Positions 25,813-35,162 of a stretch of 64,000 bases of DNA are shown one piece after another (within the stretch, counting starts at the first letter, position 1; every line of letters starts with the position of its first letter). The notes under the pieces are model-generated. The model was not told the DNA's origin. It saw only the letters and a program-made list of their open reading frames with translations, and did no database searches. The translations under genes and the position numbers were made by a program. The DNA is taken from positions 2,738,238 to 2,802,237 of the forward strand of contig NZ_LN849456.1 of the NCBI RefSeq assembly GCF_900070355.1, written 5' to 3'. The DNA is from Devriesea agamarum. Its GTDB lineage: Bacteria > Actinomycetota > Actinomycetes > Actinomycetales > Dermabacteraceae.

Positions 25813-26811
25813 ATGAATGAGAGCAGCCACTCTGAATCCCGCCAGCAGGTCCCGTCTGATCAACGAAACGCCGCTGATCGGCCCGGTTCCACTCCCCGCC
25901 TCAGAACGGCCCCCGAATTGGGGACGCGATCAGATCGCCGCGACCATCCGGTGTCCTCGATCCGCAACCACCAGGCGTCGTCGGCTCGCGACCACCACAC
26001 GGCGACGCTGTCAGTGGTTGGATCTGCGAAGACGGCCCCGGGAGACGACAGCGACCAGCTGACCGCCGTAGTCACCGGCGCATCCTCAGGTATCGGACGC
26101 GCGAGCGCGGTACGGCTGGTGAAAGACGGGTGGAGGGTGCTCGCGGTGGCGCGCCGTGAAGACCGCCTTGCAACGCTCGCCCGCGAGACGGGATGCGAGG
26201 TTCAGGTCGTTGACGTCACCGATGACGCCTCGGTTGAGGCCCTGGCTCATCGCGTGAGTGACCTCTTCGGCGGACGTTTGAATGCGCTGGTTAACATCGC
26301 AGGCGGCGCACTTGGGATGGATCCGGTTGAACACGGTGACTTAAACCAGTGGCGCACCATGTATGAAACCAACGTTCTCGGTGCCACCCGGGTGACCCAG
26401 GCGTTGCTCCCTGCCTTGCGGGCGAGTGAGCGCGGCGACATCGTGGTTTTGTCCTCCACGGCGGGTCAGCTCGCCTATGAGGGTGGTGGCGGGTATTGCG
26501 CCGCTAAAGCGGGAGAACATATGCTCGCCGGCGCTCTTCGGCTAGAGCTTGCGGGGGAACCGATCCGGGTGATTGAAATTGCCCCCGGAATGGTGCGCAC
26601 TGAGGAGTTTTCTCTGGTCCGCCTCGGTGGCGACCATGCTGCGGCCGATAAGGTGTACGACGGTGTGGAGAAACCGCTGACGGCTGACGATTGCGCCGAC
26701 GTGATCTCCTACAGCGTGAACCTGCCGCATCACATCAACCTGGACCTGGTGACCATCCGACCCATCGCGCAAGCCGCGCAACATAAAGTGGCCCGCCACC
26801 GGGGCCTGTAA
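25813..26811 (+). CDS. Short-chain dehydrogenase/reductase with odd N-terminal extension
   Basis: From ATG at 25813 the protein has about 332 residues; the SDR fold starts only near residue 80 with VVTGASSGIGRA (NAD(P)-binding TGxxxGIG). It continues to YCAAKAGEHM, where the Y-x-x-x-K catalytic pair is present, and a Ser about 14 residues earlier (VVLSSTAGQ) completes the triad. The first about 80 residues are Arg/Ser/Pro-rich and have no counterpart in SDRs, so the true start may be later. The 3' end overlaps the ABC exporter start by one base. Closest in pattern to YdfG-type serine/3-hydroxy acid dehydrogenases. Confidence 0.78.
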   Translation: MNESSHSESRQQVPSDQRNAADRPGSTPRLRTAPELGTRSDRRDHPVSSIRNHQASSARDHHTATLSVVGSAKTAPGDDSDQLTAVVTGASSGIGRASAVRLVKDGWRVLAVARREDRLATLARETGCEVQVVDVTDDASVEALAHRVSDLFGGRLNALVNIAGGALGMDPVEHGDLNQWRTMYETNVLGATRVTQALLPALRASERGDIVVLSSTAGQLAYEGGGGYCAAKAGEHMLAGALRLELAGEPIRVIEIAPGMVRTEEFSLVRLGGDHAAADKVYDGVEKPLTADDCADVISYSVNLPHHINLDLVTIRPIAQAAQHKVARHRGL

Positions 26812-28616
26812 TGCGACCAACCCTCCAACTTCCAGATACGCCGCTGGAAGAAGGGCAGATTCCCGATCACCGGCGGATATTGCGGCTGTTTGCTCCCTAC
26901 CGTGCACGACTACTCCTCGTGGTCGGTCTGATCGCGGTGGGTGCGGCAGCTGGAGTTCTGTCACCGTTTCTGATCCGGGAAATTGTGGACGACGCCCTAC
27001 CGCACCAGAACCTGCACCTGCTGCTGTGGTGCGTGCTCGGACTGATCGGGGTCGCGGTGATTGCGCAAGCGCTCACCGTGGTGCAGTCGATGCTGTCCAC
27101 AACCGTGGGACAGGCCGTGATGCACGATCTGCGGGTGTCGGTGTATGCCCATTTACAGCGGCTCAGCCTGGCATTTTTCACGCGCACGCGCACAGGCGAG
27201 GTGCAATCCCGCATCTCCAACGACATTGGTGGCATGCAGGCGGTTGTCACCAATGTGATGACCCAGGTGGTGTCCGCTGTTGCGGGCATTGTGGTGGCGA
27301 TTGTGGCGATGCTGGCGTTGGACTGGCGTCTGACAATTTTCTCGCTGATCACGGTTCCGATCGCGGTGTTTATCAATCGCAGAATTGGCAAAAGGCGCCG
27401 GAGCATTACCAAACGTCGGCAAGAGAAAATGGCGGAGATGACCTCCGGTGTGCAGGAGTCGCTGTCGGTGTCCGGCATTCTTTTGGGTCGCACGATGGGC
27501 CGCACCGAACCGCTAATTAATGACTTCGCGGGCCGTTCGCACGCACTCGCCACGTTAGAAATTGCCTCGGAAATGTCGGGCCGATGGATGATGGCGGCGG
27601 CTGGTTTGTCGCTATCGTTGATTCCTGCCCTGACCTATTTGCTGGGCGGATATTTGCTGGTCGGCGGTGATAAACACGTCACGATCGGAACCCTAGTCGC
27701 ATTTGTTGCCCTGCAAATGTCATTTTTTAGCCCGATGAATAACCTGATGCGGGTTGGGGTGCAGATTAATGCTTCGCTCGCGCTCTTCACGAGGGTTTTT
27801 GAGTATCTGGATGTGCCTATCTCCCTGCGGGAAAAGCCCGACGCCCTGGCCCTGGATGCGCGTCAGGTCCGCGGCGATCTGCGGTGCGAGGGGGTGGGAT
27901 TTACCTACCCTGGAAGCGCAACCCCCACGCTGAGCGGACTGGATCTCCACGTGCCCCCGGGTGGCAGCATCGCGCTGGTGGGTGCAACCGGCTCCGGCAA
28001 AACCACGACCGGATATTTGCTGGCCCGCATGTATGACCCCACCCAGGGCCGCATCATGATCGATGGCCACGACGTGCGCGATCTGACCTTTGCCTCACTC
28101 GCGGACTGTATTGGCGTGGTCTCACAGGAAACTTATCTTTTGCACGACACCATCGCGGCTAATCTACGGTTCGCACGCCCCGACGCCACTGACGAAGATC
28201 TGGAGAGGGCATGCCGCATCGCCCAGATCCACGACTACATTGCATCTCTTCCAGACGGATACAACACGGTGGTCGGTGAACGAGGGTATCGGTTCTCCGG
28301 TGGTGAGAAACAGCGCCTGGCGATTGCCCGCACCGTGCTGCGCGATCCGCCCATTCTCCTGCTCGACGAAGCAACCAGTTCCTTGGATGTTGCCACGGAA
28401 CGGGCTATGAGCAGCGCTATTGCCGCGCTGTCCGAGGGGCGCACGACGGTCACCATCGCGCACCGGCTATCCACCGTCCGCGACGCTGACGAAATTCTGG
28501 TACTCGATAAAGGCCGGGTTGCTGAACGTGGCACGTACGATCACCTGCTCGCGGCCGGAGGTATTTTTACGGCACTTGTGCATGCTGATCGCGCCGACGC
28601 CGAAACCTCGCCATGA
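26811..28616 (+). CDS. ABC exporter, fused membrane and ATPase domains
   Basis: 601 residues, ATG overlapping the SDR stop (TAATG). Six transmembrane helices (about 30-325) precede an ATPase domain with GATGSGKTT, FSGGEKQR and LLLDEATSSLD. It is a half transporter of the MsbA/LmrA multidrug type, expected to homodimerise. Coupling with the SDR suggests a shared transcript, not a shared substrate. Confidence 0.88.
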   Translation: MRPTLQLPDTPLEEGQIPDHRRILRLFAPYRARLLLVVGLIAVGAAAGVLSPFLIREIVDDALPHQNLHLLLWCVLGLIGVAVIAQALTVVQSMLSTTVGQAVMHDLRVSVYAHLQRLSLAFFTRTRTGEVQSRISNDIGGMQAVVTNVMTQVVSAVAGIVVAIVAMLALDWRLTIFSLITVPIAVFINRRIGKRRRSITKRRQEKMAEMTSGVQESLSVSGILLGRTMGRTEPLINDFAGRSHALATLEIASEMSGRWMMAAAGLSLSLIPALTYLLGGYLLVGGDKHVTIGTLVAFVALQMSFFSPMNNLMRVGVQINASLALFTRVFEYLDVPISLREKPDALALDARQVRGDLRCEGVGFTYPGSATPTLSGLDLHVPPGGSIALVGATGSGKTTTGYLLARMYDPTQGRIMIDGHDVRDLTFASLADCIGVVSQETYLLHDTIAANLRFARPDATDEDLERACRIAQIHDYIASLPDGYNTVVGERGYRFSGGEKQRLAIARTVLRDPPILLLDEATSSLDVATERAMSSAIAALSEGRTTVTIAHRLSTVRDADEILVLDKGRVAERGTYDHLLAAGGIFTALVHADRADAETSP

Positions 28617-28677
28617 CCGGCAGGTATGTGTGGATGGGGCGCTGACTGTGCCGCGATGGGCTAGCTGACCAGCTGGG

Positions 28678-30504
28678 TTAGCTGACCAGCTGGGCGCTCG
28701 CCTCAGACGACAGGTGCGTTCCGAGCAGGGTTTCCATCTCGTAACCAGGCGCAGCTTCGCTCACCCGGTCATACACCATGCATGCGCGGTCCTGGGTATT
28801 CCAGGGATCCCAGGTGCCGCGATGCTGCGTAATGAAGTGGACCCAGTCGCCGTGCATCCGGTCAGCAAGGGCCTGCGGTGGATTGGCACCCAATACGGCA
28901 TCGACCCCGGGAGCATTGAGAAGATCGAACACAAATGGCAGTTCCACGCAGTGCGTCGCCGCGCCGGTAACCCCGGGATACCGCATGTCATACATCCAGG
29001 TCGATTGTGATCCTCGTGCCGTGGCATATGCGAGGGTGGGCAATCGGAACCCGGCGTCGGTCGCAATCTGTCCAAGCATGGCCCCAACGGCTGCCTGCAC
29101 CTCGGCGGTTCTTTGGGCAGATCCCACCGCAGGCTCTGTCAAGGACGTGTCTGACGTCTCGGCGTTCCATGTCTGTCCCATGGGGGCGGTCGTCCTCCGG
29201 TGTGCGGACAGCTGTGCTGTACGCAGGCAATGAGCCACATACGGTTCGGCATACGGTCCGAACGGGGTCTCCCGCAGCATGGAGCACATCAATGCAAAAA
29301 GGTCTGGTTCGGCTGCGGCAGCTGGGGGCACTGCGCCGGCGGATGACACTGCGGCCTTGGGGGACGCCGCGCCGCTGGGGGATGCTGCGCTACTGGGGAA
29401 TCCCGCTCCTTGAGGGAACGCGGAACCATGCATGAGCTTGTCGACGATCTGCTGACCCAGTGGCATCAGTTCCCCGGATGTTGTCCCCATCAACAGAGGA
29501 ATACCTTGTTGGCGCTGCGCGAGCGCGCTTTCGATCGGACGATCCAAAACCTTCCCGTCGAGAACCGGCTGCATGATCAGCCCCAGTAACCCATCACCGT
29601 GAAACAGCGAACTGACCAGGGATGACACGGAAGACACCGGTGATGCTCCGGGACGAGCAAGGAACTGTTCTTGCTGGCGCATAGCAGCGGCCCCGATCTC
29701 ATCCACGGCCGTGAGCAGAACCTCGTCATCGACAGAGCTCATCGCCTCAGAGGTGGCGGGAACACCACATCGTGTGGCCACCTCTTGACCGATCTCGCGG
29801 GCACGGTCTGCGCTGATCGGTTTGATCGCCCCGGACTGGCAGATCGCGGCATGAAACAAACCGTTCGCAGCAGGCGAAGAGAGCAACCCCAGCACGCTGC
29901 CTCCACCTGCCGATTGCCCGGCCACAGTGACCCGGTTCGGGTCCCCACCGAAGCACCTGATGTGTCGCTGCACCCAACGCAGGGCTTCAATCTGATCGAG
30001 CAGACCGCGGTTAGCGGGTGCATCATCCAGCCACCCGAAACCCTCGAACCCCAGACGATATGACACCGAGACGGTGACGATGCCGTCGCGGGCGAACGAT
30101 ATGCCGTCGTACCAAGGGCTCGACGAACACCCGGCGGTGTAACCGCCTCCATGGATCCAGACCAGAACCGGTAGCTTCTTCTCGCCAAAGCTGGGCATTG
30201 ACTGGACTAATGGCGTCGTGACCGTCAGGTTTAACGTGTCCTCACCGGGGACACACGGCTCTGGCACAATGCTCACTGGCTGAGCACGCCGCTGAGGTGT
30301 GGCGCCGGGTGTCGTGCAGTCGCGCACCCCGCTCCACGGGGAACGCGCTACTGGGGCGGCAAAACGCCGAGAGCCTACCGGTTCTTGAGCGTAGGGAATG
30401 CCGTGGAACGTGGCGATTCGGCAGCCGTCGGTGTCAGTGCGCCACAAGCCACGGACAGCGCCTAGGGGAGTGCTGATGATAGGGGCTTCGTCGAGTCCGG
30501 TCAT
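28678..30504 (-). CDS. Type B carboxylesterase
   Basis: 608 residues from ATG at 30504 with GGGAGG five bases upstream; an ATG nine codons earlier is less likely. The nucleophile elbow is VTVAGQSAGGGSV, the oxyanion-hole HGGGYTAG lies upstream, and the late His is in GAATHCVELPFVF. The family cleaves carboxyl esters such as p-nitrobenzyl esters; the natural substrate is unknown. No signal peptide, so cytoplasmic. Residues roughly 370-400 hold a Ser/Ala/Pro repeat (SAASPSGAASPKAAVSSAG) that is not part of the fold and looks like a repeat-driven insertion. Confidence 0.88.
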   Translation of the reverse strand: MTGLDEAPIISTPLGAVRGLWRTDTDGCRIATFHGIPYAQEPVGSRRFAAPVARSPWSGVRDCTTPGATPQRRAQPVSIVPEPCVPGEDTLNLTVTTPLVQSMPSFGEKKLPVLVWIHGGGYTAGCSSSPWYDGISFARDGIVTVSVSYRLGFEGFGWLDDAPANRGLLDQIEALRWVQRHIRCFGGDPNRVTVAGQSAGGGSVLGLLSSPAANGLFHAAICQSGAIKPISADRAREIGQEVATRCGVPATSEAMSSVDDEVLLTAVDEIGAAAMRQQEQFLARPGASPVSSVSSLVSSLFHGDGLLGLIMQPVLDGKVLDRPIESALAQRQQGIPLLMGTTSGELMPLGQQIVDKLMHGSAFPQGAGFPSSAASPSGAASPKAAVSSAGAVPPAAAAEPDLFALMCSMLRETPFGPYAEPYVAHCLRTAQLSAHRRTTAPMGQTWNAETSDTSLTEPAVGSAQRTAEVQAAVGAMLGQIATDAGFRLPTLAYATARGSQSTWMYDMRYPGVTGAATHCVELPFVFDLLNAPGVDAVLGANPPQALADRMHGDWVHFITQHRGTWDPWNTQDRACMVYDRVSEAAPGYEMETLLGTHLSSEASAQLVS

Positions 30505-30886
30505 ATGAACCTCCCGGGAACATTGCGCCATCCATTGGCACGTAGCGTCATCATGCCCTTCGTGGCGGGGTGGAGTCTGGATAGCGATTGGGTTGGTCTA
30601 GATACGAGGAGTTAACGGCCGGGCCGCATCGCGCGGCGAATTGCGTCGTTGCGAGAAATACCCATGAGGCCAGTGATGACCGGCCAATGTCATCCCTGAG
30701 TCGTAGATGGTTAGACCCTCAGACGGATGCTTTAACGCGTCGAACTCGGCCACGATAGATGTCATCAAGAAGGAACCGAACCCGGTGGCCAAACCCTACG
30801 GGACAATGAGCCCCGTGCCTATGGGATCTCACAATGCTGAGATTGGCACCGTGAACGCCCAGACGATCACATCGTTTTTGGGATCG
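30505..30886. other. Gene-free spacer between esterase and a small membrane protein
   Basis: About 380 bases between divergent genes. Short frames on both strands lack ribosome sites. Promoters of both neighbours should lie here. Confidence 0.4.
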
Positions 30887-30898
30887 CAGGAGGAAACC

Positions 30899-31144
30899 AT
30901 GAGCATCCAGACCGTGTCGCACAGCACCGTTGAACGCGTGTCTCGATACCCGGGTGCCTCATCGCGCCGCGCGGTGTCGGGCCGCCCCATTCTTTTTGGT
31001 CTCTGCTTGATCACCGCGACCGTTCTGGCGCTCGCCGTCTTAATTGGCGGGCCGACCATGCCACTGGTGCTCAGCGTGCTGGACAGCATCGCATCGGTGG
31101 GCGTGCTTATCGCCGGATGGGTGTTCGGAGCCCCACGGGGATAG
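30899..31144 (+). CDS. Small membrane protein of unknown function
   Basis: 81 residues. ATG at 30899 has a perfect AGGAGG (30887-30892 region) six to seven bases upstream, so this start is preferred to a longer frame from 30707. A basic N-terminus precedes two hydrophobic segments (LFGLCLITATVLALAVLIGG and VLDSIASVGVLIAGWVFG). I do not recognise a family. It is followed by a strong terminator at 31253. Confidence 0.6.
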   Translation: MSIQTVSHSTVERVSRYPGASSRRAVSGRPILFGLCLITATVLALAVLIGGPTMPLVLSVLDSIASVGVLIAGWVFGAPRG

Positions 31145-31252
31145 GTTCCGCATGGTGGTCTCGCAACGTCGTTCACGATGCATGAACGGCGGTAACCGCG
31201 AACTCGACCACAGTGACGACAACCAATCACCACCGCAAGTAATTACCACGAC

Positions 31253-31290
31253 GAGCAATGCCGCGCAGGCTCACCTGCGCGGCATTGCTC
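31253..31290 (+). terminator. 17-bp perfect stem-loop terminator
   Basis: Arms 31253-31269 and 31274-31290 pair without mismatch around CTCA. It lies after the small membrane protein gene and in front of the convergent ferredoxin gene, so it may serve both. Confidence 0.85.
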
Positions 31291-31402
31291 TGTCTGGGTG
31301 TTCTTAGTTCACCGAGATGGTAACGACTTACCTCGGCGTTGTTCGTCTATCGAGCTCCCTTATACGGGCGACGGCGCGTTCAGTTGCCAGACTGTGGGCT
31401 GC

Positions 31403-31675
31403 TCAGATATCGATCTCGATTGTGCCGTTACCTCGGGATACACACGTGATGATGTTGTTTTCGCGCTCATCGTCCATCAGGAACTCGTCAGCGTGCTCAA
31501 CATCGCCCGATACCAACGGCACCATACAGGTTCCGCATAGGCCGCCCTCGCATGAGTAGTCCATGGGGATGCCCGCGTCTAACAGCGCTTGGAGAAGTGA
31601 CTGACCTTCCTGCACCTCAACGGTGATCCCGGACTTCAGACATTTCGCGGTGAAAGGCTGGCCGAACAAGGACAT
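31403..31675 (-). CDS. [2Fe-2S] plant-type ferredoxin
   Basis: 90 residues from the ATG at 31675, preceded by GAGGAG; a longer frame from 31786 has a Cys-rich but unrelated N-terminus. CEGGLCGTC gives the C-x4-C-x2-C cluster ligands, and the fourth Cys is in NIITCVSRG. This is a soluble one-electron carrier, probably serving an oxygenase or reductase. No redox partner gene is adjacent. Confidence 0.85.
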   Translation of the reverse strand: MSLFGQPFTAKCLKSGITVEVQEGQSLLQALLDAGIPMDYSCEGGLCGTCMVPLVSGDVEHADEFLMDDERENNIITCVSRGNGTIEIDI

Positions 31676-31999
31676 CGGGTGGTCTCCTCGGATGGGATAT
31701 CCCGGTCGTAGCCGGGCTGAATCCAGAATGACATAACCCCCGCCGCAGCGCCGCGAGGCGTCACCCGGATCACATGCGGCAGTCACGAGGATCGGAGGCC
31801 GATTCGATAGTCCAGGTCAATAATCCGGCCAGGTATATAGGCCGACCGAATCTCGGAAGGTGATCGCCGCCCACAGATCCTATGCGTAGGCTGTGCATCC
31901 GGGCGTAAAGGGCTATGACCTGCCGTATCGAGGCTGATGCACCTCGTGTCCGGGATTACTCTGAAGACATCCGCCGTCGACATGAGGACAGGACCCGGT
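31676..31999. other. Intergenic region between divergent ferredoxin and response regulator genes
   Basis: About 320 bases with no supported gene. It should contain the two divergent promoters. No clear operator-like symmetry seen. Confidence 0.4.
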
Positions 32000-32740
32000 A
32001 TGAGTTCGCAACCGTCTGCACCGCTTAGTTCCCTTCCATATCTCGAACACCCCGATGGTGCGCCGGTGCGTGCCCTGATCGTCGAAGATGAGCCGACTCT
32101 GGCGGACCTGATCACGTTTCCCCTTCGCATGGCAGGGTGGGATGCCCGCAGCGTGGGCGATGGTCTGGAAGCAGTTCGCATGGCCCGGGAGTTCCGGCCC
32201 GACGTGTTGGTGCTGGATCGAATGCTCCCGGGTATTGACGGCATGGAGGTTCTGGCCCGTACCCGTACCTTCCTTCCCGAGGTACCGGCACTGTTCTTAA
32301 CCGCGAAGGATGCCAGTGCGGACCGTATCGAAGGGTTAGCCGCTGGGGCTGATGATTACGTGACCAAGCCCTTTGTCATGGAAGAGGTGTTGCTGAGACT
32401 CCACCGCCTGGTGGTCCGCTCAGGGGTGGTGAGTCAGGCCGGAAACGAGCTGGTCGTCGGCGACTTAGTGATGAACTTGGATACCCGGGAAGTGACCCGT
32501 GGGGGAGATCTGATCCACCTGACCGCCACCCAGTTTGATCTTCTGCGCTACCTGATGGAAAACCCGCAGCGGGTGCTGTCCAAAGCGCAGATCCTCGACC
32601 GGGTCTGGGACTACGACTTTGGAGGGCAGGCCAATATCGTGGAACTGTACATTTCCTACCTGCGCAAGAAAATTGATGTGGGTCGTGAGCCCATGATTCA
32701 TACGGTGCGCGGCGCAGGATATGTCTTAAAGCCCGTATGA
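32000..32740 (+). CDS. OmpR/PhoB-family response regulator
   Basis: 246 residues from the ATG at 32000 (ATG at 31982 is an alternative; neither has a strong ribosome site). The receiver domain has E29 D30, phosphorylation site D73 in LVLDRMLPGIDG, and the Lys in VTKPF. A winged-helix DNA-binding domain follows (LTATQFDLLRYLMENPQ...VWDYDFGGQANIVELYISYLRKK). The gene overlaps the histidine kinase by four bases, forming a cognate pair. The stimulus is unknown. Confidence 0.92.
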   Translation: MSSQPSAPLSSLPYLEHPDGAPVRALIVEDEPTLADLITFPLRMAGWDARSVGDGLEAVRMAREFRPDVLVLDRMLPGIDGMEVLARTRTFLPEVPALFLTAKDASADRIEGLAAGADDYVTKPFVMEEVLLRLHRLVVRSGVVSQAGNELVVGDLVMNLDTREVTRGGDLIHLTATQFDLLRYLMENPQRVLSKAQILDRVWDYDFGGQANIVELYISYLRKKIDVGREPMIHTVRGAGYVLKPV

Positions 32741-34338
32741 CAGTAACTCCCGACCCTGGCCGCGTCACATCTGCCAGTTGTTCTCGCGCTACGCCCGCGG
32801 ATCCTGCGAGGATGACCCACATGGGTGAGGGTGGCATCGTCGTGGCGCACCGGCGTGCACCATTGCGGCGGAACTTGGTCATGCTTCTGTTGGTGATGGT
32901 GGCACTGGTGTGTGTGCTCGTGGGGTCGATTACCCACGCGTCCATGAATGAACAGCTGACTCGCCAGGTGGATGACCAATTGTCGCGGGCTGCGGTGCGG
33001 GCGGGGGACAACCTCACCCGCATTGGGTTCCCGTTGCAGATTATTCCTGGCTCTGGCCAAGATGAACTGGCCTCGCCCCGGTTTGCCGCCGGTCAAGCGG
33101 AATTCACCTTGGTTGCGCGCGCGGTGGACGGCCACGTCACCGAATGCATTTGGATTGATCGGTCGGGAGGCCGGCGAATCCTTACTCTCAGCCAGGTCAG
33201 TCCGCTGGCGACCGCCACCCCGGGGGATGCACCGGTCAGCGTGTCCTTGCCGATTGGTGACTACCGAGTGATGGCCCAGTCGTTGCCTGACGGCAGTTCG
33301 CTCGTGACGGGCTTACCGCTGGCACCTATTCAACGTTCATTGGCGCGGCTGGATATTACATTGCTGCTGGTGTCCGCGCTCGCCCTGATCGTGATCGGGG
33401 TGGTTGGCACAGTGGTGATCAGGCGGACGCTGCGCCCGCTCGAAGAGGTGTCGCTGCTGGCTTCCCGGGTGGCCGATGCCCGCCTGGACGAGGGGGATGT
33501 GGAGTTGAACTCTCGGGTTCCCGACGAGTGGGCACAGCCTGGAACAGAGGTCGGCGATGTGGGTCGGGCTCTGAACCGGATGCTGGATAACGTCGAGAAT
33601 GCGCTCACTGTGCGGCAGCGTTCGGAAGAAAAAATGCGTCGCTTCGTGGGCGATGCTTCGCATGAGCTGAGGACTCCGCTGACTGCGATCCGTGGCTATA
33701 CCGACATGCTGCGGCTGACCGAACGGTTATCGGACCAAGGCGCGCAGGCTCTGTCGCGGGTGGATACTCAGTCGCGGCGCATGACGGCCCTGGTGGAGGA
33801 CTTATTGCTGTTGGCCCGTTTGGATGAGGGGCGGGCGCCACGGCTTGAACCGATCGACTTGGGCGAGATTCTGGTGGAAAACGCGTGCGATATTCAGGTT
33901 TCGGGGCAGGACCACGTGTGGAAGCTTGCGGTTCCGGATGATCCGGTGATGGTGCTGGGTGATGCGAGTCAGTTGGCGCAGGTCGTCATGAATTTGCTGT
34001 CTAATGCCCGCAAGCACACCCCGGCGGGCACATTGGTCTCGAGCAGCCTTGGGATTTCCGATGATGGGCGCAGCGCGGTGCTGCGCGTGGTGGATAACGG
34101 TCCCGGCATCGATCCTGACTTCTTGGGGACCGTGTTCGACCGGTTCTCCCGAGCCGATAAGGCTCGCTCTGGCTTGGAAGGTACCTCAGGGCTCGGCCTG
34201 TCCATTGTCGAGGCGATTGTGCGCGCTCATAACGGCACGATTGAGGTCACCAGCAAACCGGGGGATACGGTATTTGAGGTGCGTCTTCCTCTGGCAGATC
34301 TGGTTGATAATGGTGAGGTGCCGGGGGAGGGTGCATAA
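32737..34338 (+). CDS. Sensor histidine kinase (HAMP, HisKA, HATPase)
   Basis: 533 residues, ATG overlapping the regulator stop; an in-frame ATG at 32812 would shorten it by 25 residues. Transmembrane helices lie at about 46-65 and 207-228 and enclose an extracytoplasmic sensor of about 140 residues. HAMP follows, then the phospho-acceptor H309 in DASHELRTP, the N box NLLSNARKHTP, and G boxes DNGPGI and GTSGLGLSIV. It is similar in layout to TcrY/PrrB-like actinobacterial kinases. The signal cannot be inferred. Confidence 0.92.
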   Translation: MTVTPDPGRVTSASCSRATPADPARMTHMGEGGIVVAHRRAPLRRNLVMLLLVMVALVCVLVGSITHASMNEQLTRQVDDQLSRAAVRAGDNLTRIGFPLQIIPGSGQDELASPRFAAGQAEFTLVARAVDGHVTECIWIDRSGGRRILTLSQVSPLATATPGDAPVSVSLPIGDYRVMAQSLPDGSSLVTGLPLAPIQRSLARLDITLLLVSALALIVIGVVGTVVIRRTLRPLEEVSLLASRVADARLDEGDVELNSRVPDEWAQPGTEVGDVGRALNRMLDNVENALTVRQRSEEKMRRFVGDASHELRTPLTAIRGYTDMLRLTERLSDQGAQALSRVDTQSRRMTALVEDLLLLARLDEGRAPRLEPIDLGEILVENACDIQVSGQDHVWKLAVPDDPVMVLGDASQLAQVVMNLLSNARKHTPAGTLVSSSLGISDDGRSAVLRVVDNGPGIDPDFLGTVFDRFSRADKARSGLEGTSGLGLSIVEAIVRAHNGTIEVTSKPGDTVFEVRLPLADLVDNGEVPGEGA

Positions 34339-34657
34339 CCTGCGCAGAGTTTTAATGCGATCTAAGCATAAGACCGTTATAACAGCTAGATGGAAATCAT
34401 TAATCTTTGCGCAAGGTGAATATGGCACCTCGAAGGTAAGATATCTTCAGTTGTCCGATGAAGCTAAATCAAGTCATTTGTAGAAGTTGCTTTGGTTTAA
34501 TGTTTGCTCACATCAACTCGATTTGTATACAAATTTAAGGTTGAAATGACTAAAATTTTGAAATCAGAAGCGCAGATTCGGTGGCGCATTCTCGTTAAGT
34601 AGATTTTTAATGCAGTCGAGAGATGCGAGACAATTAAATTTCTGTTATTAAACAAAT
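34339..34657. other. AT-rich gene-free stretch with a 14-bp palindrome
   Basis: The base composition changes abruptly to AT-rich just after the kinase stop. A perfect palindrome ATTTGTATACAAAT lies at 34521-34534, and an 18-codon frame (ATG at 34546, AAGG upstream) starts 12 bases later. No protein of normal size is supported. Confidence 0.45.
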
Positions 34658-34696
34658 TCTCGCCTGGAACAAAAGCTCCAGGCGAGACGACTTTTT
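34658..34696 (+). terminator. Rho-independent terminator
   Basis: Perfect 11-bp arms 34658-34668 and 34677-34687 followed by CGACTTTTT. It would end a plus-strand transcript from the palindrome region or from the two-component genes. It also insulates the minus-strand phospholipase unit. Confidence 0.8.
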
Positions 34697-34802
34697 CGTC
34701 GTTACGAAATCAACCCAGACCCTTAGGGAAAAATCCTCGTAATCACATGAAATATACGGGGATTTAGGGTGACTTATTTTAATATTATGTGGCCACGAAA
34801 AC

Positions 34803-35162
34803 CTAGGCAATTCCGGAAAATCCCCAGTATACTAATAGCGCTGGAATAAATAGCGATATTAGCAAAGAAATTACTAGGGTTGCCCACGATTTAGAAATTA
34901 TCGAAAAGATGATTCCGAGAATTCCGAATGGCAGAGTGGCTTGATTAAACCCGGCTTGGGCTTGCGAATCGAAAGGCGGCTGTTGAAGTAGATTGGGCAG
35001 TATGAATCCCATTATAATACACACAAGCCCAGCTACACAAAATACGGATGATACAGCCGTGCAAATGGGATGACCAGAAAACCCAAAAGGCTTCCAGTTG
35101 GGGCGCAGCTTCAAAGCGCTAGCGCCCGTAGCTTCACCAGCGTTGTTTACTTTTTGAACCAT
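34803..35162 (-). CDS. Small three-helix membrane protein coupled to the PLA2-like gene
   Basis: 119 residues from ATG at 35162 with AGGAG seven bases upstream; the start lies 16 bases inside the end of the phospholipase-like gene. A polar 30-residue N-terminus is followed by three hydrophobic segments (AVSSVFCVAGLVCIIMGFILP; FGILGIIFSIISKS; LVISLLISLFIPALLVYWGF). I recognise no family (a DUF4190-like fold is conceivable). The tight overlap with a secreted lipolytic enzyme makes an immunity, anchoring or export-helper role plausible, but this is inference. Confidence 0.6.
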   Translation of the reverse strand: MVQKVNNAGEATGASALKLRPNWKPFGFSGHPICTAVSSVFCVAGLVCIIMGFILPNLLQQPPFDSQAQAGFNQATLPFGILGIIFSIISKSWATLVISLLISLFIPALLVYWGFSGIA

